64,000 nt of DNA from Flavobacteria bacterium MS024-2A (GCA_905182305.1 CAJJBB010000007.1:1-64000), one strand, 5' to 3'; numbered from the stretch's first letter, positions 7,432 to 16,318 are shown. The notes: generated by a model not told the origin, from the sequence alone. Numbers and translations: made by a program.

Positions 7432-8835
7432 ATGGTTTCAGAAAACACACATACAAGTACAATAGCTGTTTATAATAGTTTTACAGGAGATACGATTGGA
7501 TATGTACCTCAGTCCACTGAGAAAGATGTATTGGATGCACTTGATCTTGCGAAAATAGGAGAAGCAATTGGCAGAAAAATGCCAGCGTCTAAAAGAATAG
7601 CAATTCTTAAGAAAGCTGTTACACTAATGGAGCTAGAATGTGATGTATTATCTAATCTTATCGCAACAGAAGGTATTAAGACCATAGTTCAGGCAAGAAA
7701 AGAAGTAACTAGAGCTATAAATACCATGCAGCTATCTGCTGAAGAAGCAGGAAGAATAATTGGAGCAACAATTCCATTTAATACTGTTCCAGGTTCAGAA
7801 GATAGATTTGGTTATGAAACCAAATTCCCTATCGGTATTGTTGTTGCCATTACCCCTTTCAATGATCCTTTAAATTTAGTCTGCCACAAGCTTGGGCCAG
7901 CAATTGCAGCAGGAAACCCGGTCATATTAAAACCAAGTGATTATACACCTTTAGTGGCTATTAAGTTTGGAGAAATCCTTTTTGAGGCTGGACTACCAAA
8001 AGAGATGCTTAGTATTATTACAGGAGCACCAGAAGCGTTTGGAGATTCTTTAATTAGTGATGAAAGAGTACGACTTATAAGTTTTACGGGTGGTTTAGAA
8101 GCTGCAAAAGTTATACAGAGAAAAGCAGGTTTAAAGAAAATAGTTATGGAACTTGGTTCTAATTCACCTGTAATCGTTTTGTCGGATGCAGATTTAGAAG
8201 AAGCAGTTCAATCTTGTGTATCCGGCGCATTTTATGCAAGTGGTCAAAATTGTGTTGGTGTAAAACGAATTTTTGTTGAAGCCGATATTTACGATTCATT
8301 TTTAACACATTTTTCTCAATTAACGTCTACTTTGAAAACTGGTTCACCATTATCTGAAGATATAGATATTGGCCCTATTATAAGTAAAGAGTCGATTACT
8401 CAAATTGATAAATTTATTAACGAAAGTATAGATGATGGAGCTAAGATAATTAGTGGCGGAGCAACAATTGGAAATTGTTATACTCCCACCATTTTGGAAG
8501 CTGACTGCGATAATGATACTGCCAATTGCAAAGAAGTTTTTGGCCCTGTCGTAACCGTATCAAAAGTAAAAAACTTAGAGCAAGCTATAGCATGTAGCAA
8601 CAAATCTCCTTTTGGTTTGCATACCGCAATTTTCACTAATAATATTAATAATGCACACAAGGCAATTAATGAATTAGAATGTGCTGGTGTCATGGTTAAT
8701 GACTCCACAGATTATAGAATAGATGCTATGCCGTTTGGAGGTGTTAAAAGTAGTGGAATGGGAAGAGAAGGTGTAAAATCAGCTATTGAAGCGATGTCTG
8801 AAACCAAAATTGCTTGTTTTAAATTAAAAATTTAA
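7432..8835 (+). CDS. NAD(P)-dependent aldehyde dehydrogenase
   Basis: This 467-aa member of the ALDH superfamily has all key residues: oxyanion Asn144 (TPFNDP), cofactor Lys167 (KPSD), general base Glu240 (ELGSNSP) and nucleophile Cys274 (GQNCVG). A C-terminal MPFGGVKSSGMGREG is also present. The sequence is closest in feel to succinate-semialdehyde or phosphorylation-independent glyceraldehyde-phosphate dehydrogenases, but the substrate cannot be fixed from motifs. It is coupled to homoserine dehydrogenase, whose oxidised product is aspartate semialdehyde. A plausible reaction is therefore aspartate semialdehyde to aspartate, as done by DoeC in ectoine breakdown. This is inference. Confidence 0.85.
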   Translation: MVSENTHTSTIAVYNSFTGDTIGYVPQSTEKDVLDALDLAKIGEAIGRKMPASKRIAILKKAVTLMELECDVLSNLIATEGIKTIVQARKEVTRAINTMQLSAEEAGRIIGATIPFNTVPGSEDRFGYETKFPIGIVVAITPFNDPLNLVCHKLGPAIAAGNPVILKPSDYTPLVAIKFGEILFEAGLPKEMLSIITGAPEAFGDSLISDERVRLISFTGGLEAAKVIQRKAGLKKIVMELGSNSPVIVLSDADLEEAVQSCVSGAFYASGQNCVGVKRIFVEADIYDSFLTHFSQLTSTLKTGSPLSEDIDIGPIISKESITQIDKFINESIDDGAKIISGGATIGNCYTPTILEADCDNDTANCKEVFGPVVTVSKVKNLEQAIACSNKSPFGLHTAIFTNNINNAHKAINELECAGVMVNDSTDYRIDAMPFGGVKSSGMGREGVKSAIEAMSETKIACFKLKI

Positions 8836-8849
8836 AACACTATTTATTT

Positions 8850-9347
8850 TCATTCATGATCCAAATAGATAGGGAATAATGGGTTTTGTGAAAAATCGTA
8901 AATCAAGGACGTTTCTAAACTTTTCACATAATCTTTTGTAACATGATCCATTACAAAATCCCTTAAATGATCTTTGTCTCTAACGGCAATATAAAGCATG
9001 AAGTCTACTTGACCAGCTAAGTGATAAATATTGACAACCTCTGGTAATAATGACATTGAATTTTTAAAGTCTTCAACTTCGTCTTTTGTATTTTTGGTTA
9101 GTTTTATAGCAACCATTGCTTCTATATTAGTTCCAAGTTTTGAAGAATCAACAAAAGCATGAAACCCGAAGAATATTTTTTTTCGCTGTAGTTTTCGCAT
9201 TCTTTCAGAACAGGTAGACTCTGCAATACCAACTTCTGCAGCTATTTGTTTGTTAGATAATCTAGCATTCTTTTGTAAGAGTCTAATTATTTGCTCGTCA
9301 GTCTTGTCTAATTCGTTTTCGAGGCTATTTTTCCGAATACTTCGCAT
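8850..9347 (-). CDS. Lrp/AsnC-family transcriptional regulator
   Basis: This 165-aa protein has an N-terminal AsnC-type helix-turn-helix (about residues 15-60, DEQIIRLLQKNARLSNKQIA) and a C-terminal RAM ligand-binding domain (about 78-155). Such proteins form dimers and octamers and usually sense amino acids. It is convergent with the aldehyde dehydrogenase, with 14 bp between the stop codons. That placement makes it a likely local regulator of the homoserine and aldehyde dehydrogenase pair, perhaps responding to an amino acid of the aspartate family. The ligand is unknown. Confidence 0.9.
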   Translation of the reverse strand: MRSIRKNSLENELDKTDEQIIRLLQKNARLSNKQIAAEVGIAESTCSERMRKLQRKKIFFGFHAFVDSSKLGTNIEAMVAIKLTKNTKDEVEDFKNSMSLLPEVVNIYHLAGQVDFMLYIAVRDKDHLRDFVMDHVTKDYVKSLETSLIYDFSQNPLFPIYLDHE

Positions 9348-9512
9348 GATTAAATCTATTATTACTTTTTAAATTCTTTAAAAGGCTATAATACATCATT
9401 ATATTTAATTTGAACATAATCATTCAGAGTAGTTTTGAATTTACATTCGATCCTTGATTTTTTAATGATGAAAAAAGATGTGATTTGTTGCCAATATGTT
9501 GCCAAGTAAGCA

Positions 9513-9555
9513 ATAAAAAAACCGCAACGCCTTATTTATAAAGACATTACGGTTT
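9513..9555 (-). terminator. Terminator downstream of the CAT tRNA
   Basis: On the minus strand AAACCGTAA pairs with TTGCGGTTT (one G-U pair) around a loop, followed by TTTTTT. It begins 5 bp after the encoded CCA end of the tRNA. Confidence 0.8.
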
Positions 9556-9559
9556 CTGT

Positions 9560-9636
9560 TGGTGGTCCCACCTGGGCTCGAACCAGGGACCAACTGATTA
9601 TGAGTCAGCTACTCTAACCAACTGAGCTATAGGACC
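9560..9636 (-). tRNA. tRNA with CAT anticodon (elongator Met or Ile2)
   Basis: The minus strand folds into a normal cloverleaf: acceptor GGTCCTA/TGGGACC, D arm GCTC/GAGT, anticodon loop CTCATAA with CAT at 9600-9602, and T arm CCTGG-TTCGAGC-CCAGG. A discriminator A and an encoded CCA follow. The acceptor does not start as an initiator tRNA would, so it is elongator methionine or lysidine-modified isoleucine. TTGG in the variable region looks slightly more like Ile2, but I cannot decide. A perfect tandem TGTTGCCAA lies 55-75 bp beyond its 3' end. Confidence 0.95.
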
Positions 9637-9872
9637 TACGTTAATATTGACAGTACTCACCAAAGATTATATTAGCAAAAAATTATTGCTTTAAACAGTC
9701 ATTTGCATGCAGATTTAAATAATCTTCAATTTTAGGCACTTTCAACATTAATAATCGTGAGGCAAATATATATAGTTTTACTGAAACCTTTAACAGGGTC
9801 ACACCCTATTTTATATTGTTTGCATCTGGAAGCTCTCTGCTCTTAATATCAAAACCTTCACCTGACTCCTTT

Positions 9873-10103
9873 TTAGTATAAATATCTAAAAAAAACAGGC
9901 TGCTCCCATATATCTTCTGGTTCGCCTGAAGCGTGTTTTAGTTTTGGTAGTAGGTACTGCAATCCTATCTGCAGCATCCTTATTTCCTGATCAGTAGTCA
10001 TCTTTGTAATATCTAATTGAGAAACTACGTCATCCATTACTGTCTGTAATTTATCTTTTACCCATGTTGTAAGTTTATTTGTTACTCCTACTAATCTTCC
10101 CAT
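9873..10103 (-). CDS. GRPKG-type small phage-like protein, 76 aa
   Basis: The N-terminus MGRLVGVTNKLTTWV matches the GRPKGxTNK opening of small DUF5681-like proteins found in Bacteroidota phages and integrative elements. The rest is helical (about 15-50), and ends with LQIGLQYLLPKLKHASGEPED, the usual tail of the family. Length and both ends look intact. Related but decayed fragments lie at 84-172, 506-558 and 5367-5476. Its role is unknown; the basic start suggests nucleic-acid binding. It sits 237 bp from a tRNA gene, a common place for element scars. Confidence 0.5.
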   Translation of the reverse strand: MGRLVGVTNKLTTWVKDKLQTVMDDVVSQLDITKMTTDQEIRMLQIGLQYLLPKLKHASGEPEDIWEQPVFFRYLY

Positions 10104-10123
10104 TGTTTTTTTATTTTAGTCGT

Positions 10124-10255
10124 ATGAGAAATAATTCCCCAATCTGGGGCAACAATGAATGGACTAAATCAATGTTTAAAAAATATTGGTTGATTATATG
10201 TTTAATTATGATTGGATGCATTTTGATTATAATCAATTTAAATAGTTTATCATAA
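10124..10255 (+). CDS. Possible 43-aa single-span membrane protein
   Basis: This ORF is too short for the supplied track. From ATG at 10124 it encodes a short polar N-terminus (MRNNSPIWGNNEW), a basic patch (KSMFKKYW) and one hydrophobic span of about 18 residues (LIICLIMIGCILIII). That layout is typical of real small membrane proteins. No ribosome-binding site or -7 box is clear, and I know no homologue. Confidence 0.3.
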   Translation: MRNNSPIWGNNEWTKSMFKKYWLIICLIMIGCILIIINLNSLS

Positions 10256-10319
10256 GAGAAATGACTGCCGCTCCTTTTTAAATAAGAAATAATTGGATAG
10301 CACCAAAAAATGAAAAAGC

Positions 10320-11456
10320 ATGAATTTCATGACCCTAAATAATTTTCTTTGTTTTTTTACTTTATCTTTTTTGTGCGCCCCTATTTGTGCCCAATTTGAA
10401 TTTGATGGTCAGCTTTTGGGTCAAACAAGTCTTAGTCTTGATAAACAAAGTTTTAAATTTTTAGGAGCTAGGTATTTACCAAGTTTAAACTTCAAAAAGA
10501 AAACAGATAGTTTGTCCTCTTTTGCTGTTCAGGTTTCAGGAAATTTTAGCGCTACTAGGTTTTTAACCCCTAAAAAAAATAATGAATCAAGCTCAAGTAT
10601 TGATCCTTATAGAATTTGGTTAAGATATCAGGTTAAGAACTGGGAATTTAGAGCGGGTTTACAAAAAATTGATTTTGGGGTAGCTCAGTTACTTCGTCCT
10701 ATTCAATGGTTTAATCAAATTGATCCTAGAGATCCACTTGGATTAACTAATGGGGTTAATGGATTATTAATTAGACATTACTTTAAAAATAATTCTAATT
10801 TATGGGTGTGGGGTCTTTATGGAAATGAAAAACAGAGGGGATTTGATGCATTGCCGACAATAAAAGATGTTCCAGAATTTGGAGGAAGATTTCAAAGTTT
10901 TATCCCAAAAGGTGAAGCTGCTATTTCTTATCACTATAGACAAGCAGGTGGAGACTCGGCATTAGGAATTGACACCTACCAAAGTCCTGAACACAGAATT
11001 GGGTTAGACACAAAATTAGATTTAGGTTTTGGTATTTGGACTGAAGCAGCTTTAATTCATAAAGTTAAAAATATAGGACCACTTACAAATCAGTTTCTTC
11101 TAAATCTTGGAATAGATTATACATTTGGAATTGGAAAAGGTCTAACTGTTTCTAAAGAATATCTTTTTTCCAAATATTCAGATAATCAACTCAATAACTC
11201 TATAAGTAAGGGTGTAAGCGCATTTAGTTTTAATTATCCTTTGAACTTCTTTAGCTCACTAAGTGCTTTGGTTTATCAGCAATGGAATAATGATAAGCAA
11301 ACATTTATGGTAAATTACCAGCATCAATTCAATAACTTATCAGGATACGTTATATTGTATTACAATCCTGATTCTATTGAAGGAATACAACAAAATGATA
11401 TTTTCAGAAGCTTTGCGGGCCCTGGAATTCAATTCTTATTAGTTTACAATCACTAG
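10320..11456 (+). CDS. Outer-membrane beta-barrel protein of an ABC export operon
   Basis: This 378-aa protein has a signal peptide ending near residue 24 (CAPICAQ) and then alternating hydrophobic/aromatic strands to the end, as in a porin-like barrel. EFRAGLQKIDFG and LRPIQWFNQIDPRDP resemble DUF1302-type barrels that accompany lipid-transport systems. It is the first gene of a tightly packed five-gene run, with 2 bp to the ABC ATPase. I infer that it is the outer-membrane element of the same export path. The exact family is uncertain. Confidence 0.65.
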   Translation: MNFMTLNNFLCFFTLSFLCAPICAQFEFDGQLLGQTSLSLDKQSFKFLGARYLPSLNFKKKTDSLSSFAVQVSGNFSATRFLTPKKNNESSSSIDPYRIWLRYQVKNWEFRAGLQKIDFGVAQLLRPIQWFNQIDPRDPLGLTNGVNGLLIRHYFKNNSNLWVWGLYGNEKQRGFDALPTIKDVPEFGGRFQSFIPKGEAAISYHYRQAGGDSALGIDTYQSPEHRIGLDTKLDLGFGIWTEAALIHKVKNIGPLTNQFLLNLGIDYTFGIGKGLTVSKEYLFSKYSDNQLNNSISKGVSAFSFNYPLNFFSSLSALVYQQWNNDKQTFMVNYQHQFNNLSGYVILYYNPDSIEGIQQNDIFRSFAGPGIQFLLVYNH

Positions 11457-11458
11457 AA

Positions 11459-12157
11459 ATGAAAAAAGAACCAATTATACATGTTAAGAACGTTTCAAAA
11501 AGCTATCCAATAGCAGGAAAAGAATTTATGGCATTGAAACAAATAGATTTATCTTTAAATGAGGGAGAATTTGCTGGAATTGTTGGTCCAAGTGGTTCTG
11601 GAAAAACTACTTTATTAAATATTATCGGCTCATTAGACAAGCCAACTCAGGGAGATGCTTTTGTTTTAAACAAGGATATTAAAGCCCTTAGTCACAATGA
11701 AGCTGCGTCGTTAAGAAACTATCATATTGGTTTTATATTTCAAGTCTTTAATCTTCTTCCTGTATATACCGTTTTCGAGAATGTTGAATTTGCTCTTTTG
11801 TTACAAAATAATTCAGCTAAGGAAAGAAGAGAAGCCGTTATGAGAGCATTAAACTGGGTTGGACTTACTGATCACGCTGATAAAAGACCGGACAAACTAT
11901 CTGGGGGTGAAAGCCAGAGGGTAGCTATAGCAAGAGCAATGGTTAAGGCCCCAAAAATTGTTCTTGCTGACGAACCTACAGCAAATCTAGATTCTGAAAA
12001 TGCTCATGAAATATTGAAAACCATGAAAAAGCTTAATCAAGAATTGGGAACCACTTTTCTTTTTTCAACACATGATGAAAAAGTAATGGGTTATTTAGAT
12101 AGAATTATTCATTTGAGGGACGGTAAGATTGAGAAAGATGAAAAAAATAAATTATGA
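11459..12157 (+). CDS. LolD/MacB-type ABC transporter ATPase
   Basis: This 232-aa nucleotide-binding subunit has Walker A GPSGSGKTT (about residues 43-51), a Q-loop in FQVFNLLP, signature LSGGESQR and Walker B IVLADEPTANLDS. The sequence belongs to the MacB/LolD branch that drives FtsX-type permeases acting on substrates in the periplasm or outer leaflet. It overlaps the first permease gene by 4 nt, and both permeases below are probably its partners. Confidence 0.9.
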   Translation: MKKEPIIHVKNVSKSYPIAGKEFMALKQIDLSLNEGEFAGIVGPSGSGKTTLLNIIGSLDKPTQGDAFVLNKDIKALSHNEAASLRNYHIGFIFQVFNLLPVYTVFENVEFALLLQNNSAKERREAVMRALNWVGLTDHADKRPDKLSGGESQRVAIARAMVKAPKIVLADEPTANLDSENAHEILKTMKKLNQELGTTFLFSTHDEKVMGYLDRIIHLRDGKIEKDEKNKL

Positions 12158-13308
12158 AATTAGAATTAAAACTTGCCTTTAGAAATTTATTTGGTTCTCG
12201 CCTAAGAACCCTTTTAAACGTCTTAGTTTTATCCTTCTCTTTTGTTATTATAATTCTACTTAATTCTATAATGGACGGATGGAATCAACAAGCCCAAAAA
12301 GATAGTATTGAATGGGAATTTGGAAATGGCCATCTTATTAATGAAAAATTTGATCCATTAGACCCATATACAATTTTAGATGGGCACGATAAAATGCCTG
12401 AAGAAAATATTGGATTAACACCTATTCTTGAAAGACAAGCGTCCATTTATCCACAAGGAAGAATGATGAGTGTTGTATTAAAAGGAATTAGTAGTGAGCA
12501 AGAAATATTAAAATTACCGACCAAAATATTAAAAGAAAGTAAAGAAGAGTTCCCTGTTATAATTGGTAAAAGACTCGCCGAGTCTGCTAAGTTAAATAAA
12601 GGAGATCGCGTTCAAGTTAGGTGGCGTGATAGCAAAGGGACTTACGATGCTAATACACTGTCAATTACTGAAGTCTTCGATTCTAACGTACCCAATATCG
12701 ACAACGGAAAAATTTGGATTGATATTAATAAACTTTGGGGAATGACAAACCTAGAAAATGAAGCTTCTTATTTTGTCGTTGATGACAAATTTAAAAATCC
12801 TGAATTATCTTCTTGGAATTTCAAATCACAGTTTGCCCTACTAAAAAACCTCAAAGACTTAATCAACCAAAAAAAAACAGCTCAATCTATCGTTTATGGC
12901 CTTTTATTAGCAATTGCACTCTTGGCTATTTTTGATACTCAAATTCTATCAATTTTTAGAAGACAAAAGGAGATTGGAACTTATATAGCATTAGGAATGA
13001 CTCGTTTACGCGTGGTACGTTTATTTACAATAGAGGGAAGTGTATACAGTGTTTTAGCGCTAATCGTAGGGAGTATTTATGGGGTTCCTTTTTTTATTTA
13101 TATGTCTGAAACCGGTTTTCCAATACCTCCGGCAGACCAGAAAATGGGGATTGCTTTAGCTGAAGTAATCTATCCTGTTTATGGCCTTAAATTAATTTTA
13201 ATGACCGTTTTAACGGTTATTATATCCGCTACAATTGTAAGTTATCTACCCGCGAGAAAAATTGCAAAATTAAATCCAGTTCTCGCACTTAAAGGAAAAA
13301 AACAATGA
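12154..13308 (+). CDS. FtsX-family ABC permease, first of a pair
   Basis: This 384-aa permease has the LolC/E layout: an N-terminal span (about residues 20-40), a large periplasmic domain (about 41-245) and three C-terminal spans. It includes the FtsX-domain motif RRQKEIGTYIALGMTR. It overlaps the ATPase gene by 4 nt and the second permease by 4 nt. Two different permeases suggest a heterodimer like LolCE. This pair is separate from the LolC/E-type permease at 18312, so it may serve a dedicated substrate. Confidence 0.85.
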   Translation: MKLELKLAFRNLFGSRLRTLLNVLVLSFSFVIIILLNSIMDGWNQQAQKDSIEWEFGNGHLINEKFDPLDPYTILDGHDKMPEENIGLTPILERQASIYPQGRMMSVVLKGISSEQEILKLPTKILKESKEEFPVIIGKRLAESAKLNKGDRVQVRWRDSKGTYDANTLSITEVFDSNVPNIDNGKIWIDINKLWGMTNLENEASYFVVDDKFKNPELSSWNFKSQFALLKNLKDLINQKKTAQSIVYGLLLAIALLAIFDTQILSIFRRQKEIGTYIALGMTRLRVVRLFTIEGSVYSVLALIVGSIYGVPFFIYMSETGFPIPPADQKMGIALAEVIYPVYGLKLILMTVLTVIISATIVSYLPARKIAKLNPVLALKGKKQ

Positions 13309-14579
13309 TAAAATTCATAATAAGAGGGATTTTAAGAGATAAAAGTAAAAGTATAATTCCAATTGCTGTAATATCAGTTGGAGTTATGGTAACAGTCATG
13401 ATGTCTGGGTTCTTGGAAGGTGTTTTTTCTGATGTGATTAATCAAAATGCAAAACTTGATACGGGACATGTGAAGATTATGACTAAACCTTATGCAGAAA
13501 ATAAAGAACAGCTTCCCAATGATCTAGCACTACTAGGAATCAATGAATTAATTGATTCTTTAAATCTTAATTATCCTGATTTAATTTGGACGCCAAGAAT
13601 TAAATTTGGAGGAATTATGGATGTTCCTGATGCCTCCGGTAATACCAAATTACAGGGTCCTGGAATCGGATTGGCGATATCTATTCTAAGTGAGGAATCT
13701 GGAGAACTACAAAGACTTCAATTAAACAAATCACTTAAAAAAGGACGGCTGCCAAAACGCAGTGGGGAAATTATTTTAAGTGATAATTACGCAACCAAAT
13801 TAAATATCTCTCCAGGAGAAAAAATTACATTTTTTGGATCAACAATGGAGGGTAGTATGGTTTTTCAGAGCTACGAAATGACTGGTACAGTTGAGTTTGG
13901 ATCTCCATTAATGGATAAAGGTACATTTATCATTGATATCCGTGATGCTCAAAATATGCTGGATATGGAAAATGGAACTGGAGAGCTTTTAGGATATTTT
14001 AAAGATGATAAATATGATGATCAAAAAGCCTTAGTTATTGCAGAAAATTTTAATGCTAAATTTCAAGAAAGTAAAGACGAATATGCTCCTGTCATGTTTA
14101 CACTTAAAGATCAAAATGGTCTTAGAGAGAGTCTGGATATGGGAGATGCGTTTTCTGGAATTTTTATTTTCATCTTTATACTAGCAATGTCTCTTGTGTT
14201 ATGGAATACTGGGCTTATTGGCGGCCTGAGGAGGTACAATGAATTTGGTATCCGTTTAGCGCTTGGAGAATCTAAAAATAATGTGTTTAAACTATTGTTG
14301 ATTGAGGCTTCTGTTATTGGATTAATTGGCTCAATAATTGGGACAAGCCTGGGTCTGGTTTTTTGTTATTACTTACAGGAAGTAGGAATTGATATCTCAA
14401 AAGATGTTGCTAATTCAACCATAATAATGCCCTCCGTAATGCGAGCGTACGTGACATCAGACCTTTTCTATATTGGCTTTATCCCCGGCTTATTCTCCAT
14501 GCTTTTTGGGACAGCCTTAGCTGGGAGAGGAATCTATAAAAGAGAAACTGCTCGTTTATTCAAAGAATTAGAAGTTTAA
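13305..14579 (+). CDS. FtsX-family ABC permease, second of a pair
   Basis: This 424-aa protein has one N-terminal span, a periplasmic domain of about 240 residues, and three C-terminal spans with GGLRRYNEFGIRLALGESKN. This is the hallmark FtsX/LolE topology. It ends 9 bp before the LolA-like gene. Together with the ATPase and the first permease it would form a membrane complex that extracts a lipid-anchored or lipidic substrate and hands it to the LolA-like carrier. Confidence 0.85.
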   Translation: MIKFIIRGILRDKSKSIIPIAVISVGVMVTVMMSGFLEGVFSDVINQNAKLDTGHVKIMTKPYAENKEQLPNDLALLGINELIDSLNLNYPDLIWTPRIKFGGIMDVPDASGNTKLQGPGIGLAISILSEESGELQRLQLNKSLKKGRLPKRSGEIILSDNYATKLNISPGEKITFFGSTMEGSMVFQSYEMTGTVEFGSPLMDKGTFIIDIRDAQNMLDMENGTGELLGYFKDDKYDDQKALVIAENFNAKFQESKDEYAPVMFTLKDQNGLRESLDMGDAFSGIFIFIFILAMSLVLWNTGLIGGLRRYNEFGIRLALGESKNNVFKLLLIEASVIGLIGSIIGTSLGLVFCYYLQEVGIDISKDVANSTIIMPSVMRAYVTSDLFYIGFIPGLFSMLFGTALAGRGIYKRETARLFKELEV

Positions 14580-14588
14580 AATTATATC

Positions 14589-15335
14589 ATGAAAACAATA
14601 ATCGCCCTCTTTTTATCAATTCAGTTACCCTTCTTACTAACAGCACAAGTAAGTGATCTAAAAGCATTAAAAATTATTGAGGAAATTGATAAAAACATGT
14701 TTTCTAAGACACAAATTGTTACTTCCGAAATGATTGTTTATGGAAAAAGGAAAAAAAGAATCATTAGATCAAGAAGTTATTCTATGGGTAAAGAAAATAA
14801 TTTTACAGAATATCTATTTCCTGAGAGAGAGAAAGGAACAAAAATGTTAAAGCTTAATGAACGGCTATGGATTTATTCCCCCACAACAGATAGAACTATT
14901 CAGCTTTCAGGTCATCTTTTAAGACAGTCCGTAATGGGTTCTGACTTATCTTATGAAGATATGATGGAGGAAAAAAGACTCTCTGAGGTATATGTTGCTA
15001 AAATTATTCAAGAAGAAAACTATAATGAGTCTCCTGTTTGGGTTATGGAGCTCGTCTCTAAAGTTGAAGGATTAGCTTACCATAAAAGGGTTCTATGGGT
15101 CGATAAAAATAAATTTGTCCCACTTAAAGAAAATCTCTACGCAAAAAGTGGAACCTTACTTAAAACAACAACGTTCTCTGATATTAGAAAAATAAATAAA
15201 AGATGGTTTCCCATGAAAATGAATTACAAAGATGTGCTTAAAGATGGGAAAGGAACTGATTTTATTATTCTTGACGTTTCTTTTAATTCTAAAATACCGG
15301 AAGGCTATTTTTCTAAAAACATATTAAAAAAATGA
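14589..15335 (+). CDS. LolA-like outer-membrane lipoprotein-sorting protein
   Basis: This 248-aa protein has a signal peptide ending LLTAQ (about residue 19). The body matches the LolA-like fold of COG2834, with a EYLFPEREKGTKMLKLNERLW core and WVDKNKFVPLKENLY, features of the 'outer membrane lipoprotein-sorting protein' group. Such proteins form an open beta-barrel that shields acyl chains in the periplasm. It is the last gene of the barrel-ATPase-permease-permease run, so a carrier between inner-membrane ABC complex and outer-membrane barrel is the natural reading. Confidence 0.8.
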   Translation: MKTIIALFLSIQLPFLLTAQVSDLKALKIIEEIDKNMFSKTQIVTSEMIVYGKRKKRIIRSRSYSMGKENNFTEYLFPEREKGTKMLKLNERLWIYSPTTDRTIQLSGHLLRQSVMGSDLSYEDMMEEKRLSEVYVAKIIQEENYNESPVWVMELVSKVEGLAYHKRVLWVDKNKFVPLKENLYAKSGTLLKTTTFSDIRKINKRWFPMKMNYKDVLKDGKGTDFIILDVSFNSKIPEGYFSKNILKK

Positions 15336-15464
15336 GTTATTATAATTAGAAAGATTTAGTGGAGATCAAAACTTGTATTCTCAGGTTTTATTTACTTAAT
15401 TGCTGAACTTTTATTAATTAAATTTAAAATGTAGTAGCGATGTAGTGTTGAGTTAGCAAATATT

Positions 15465-15472
15465 TATATTTG
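15465..15472 (+). promoter_or_regulatory. Putative -7 box TATATTTG for the esterase pair
   Basis: This TAnnTTTG match is 72 bp upstream of the esterase ATG. A TTG occurs at 15448-15450, slightly closer than usual. Confidence 0.4.
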
Positions 15473-15544
15473 TTTTTGGTATTTTTAATTTTTAAAATTT
15501 CTCCTTAATATAAACTAGTTATTATTATGTCAAAAAAATTGTGA

Positions 15545-16318
15545 ATGAAACATTTTAGCCTAATGTTCTTTTTTTTTATGTTCAACTATTTAAATTCTCA
15601 AGATCTTAAATTGTATGAAAAAGAAAGTTTTGTTTATGAAAATGACACGCTTAATTACAGAATTTTAAAACCTTTAAATTACAATCCTAACAAACAATAC
15701 CCTGTTCATTTATTTTTACATGGTTCTGGCGAAAGAGGAAATGATAATTCTTCTCAGCTAACCCATGGTGGAATGCTTTTTTTAAAAAAAGAAAATAGAG
15801 AAAAATATAATTCTTGGGTAATATTTCCCCAATGTTCAGAAAATGATAGATGGCCTAGTTTATCATCCGATAAATGGAACAAAACCATCAATAATAAAAT
15901 TACAAAGCCGAATAAAAGCTTAGGACTAGTCATAAGACTAATGGATAAATTTGTTGAAAAAAAGCAAGTTGACAAAAAGCGGATATATGTGAGTGGTTTG
16001 TCTATGGGCGGTATGGGAACTTTTGAAATATTATTTAGAAGACCAAATATGTTTGCAGCGGCAACCCCTATTTGTGGAAATGGAATTCCTCAGTTAGCTA
16101 AATTGTATGCTGAGAAAGTTCCTCTTTGGATTTTTCATGGTTCTGATGATAATGTAGTTAGTCCAAAATATTCATTGGCAATGGCAAAAGCAATTATAGA
16201 AGCTGGTGGAAGCCCTAAAATGACTTTATACGAAAACACTGGTCATGGAAGCTGGAATAATGCGTTTGCAGAAAAAAATTTTTTAAAATGGATTCACTCT
16301 AAATCAAATAAACAATGA
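15545..16318 (+). CDS. Exported alpha/beta-hydrolase esterase
   Basis: This 257-aa secreted hydrolase has a short signal peptide (to about NSQ, residue 19). HGSGERG supplies the oxyanion region, GLSMGG holds nucleophile Ser153, an Asp lies in GSDDNVVSP and a His in NTGHGSWNNAF. The fold matches the phospholipase/carboxylesterase and prolyl-oligopeptidase-like family (COG4099), which often cleaves esters on polysaccharides or feruloyl/acetyl groups. It overlaps the SGNH hydrolase gene by 4 nt. That suggests paired de-esterification of a carbohydrate outside the cytoplasm. Substrate unknown. Confidence 0.8.
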   Translation: MKHFSLMFFFFMFNYLNSQDLKLYEKESFVYENDTLNYRILKPLNYNPNKQYPVHLFLHGSGERGNDNSSQLTHGGMLFLKKENREKYNSWVIFPQCSENDRWPSLSSDKWNKTINNKITKPNKSLGLVIRLMDKFVEKKQVDKKRIYVSGLSMGGMGTFEILFRRPNMFAAATPICGNGIPQLAKLYAEKVPLWIFHGSDDNVVSPKYSLAMAKAIIEAGGSPKMTLYENTGHGSWNNAFAEKNFLKWIHSKSNKQ

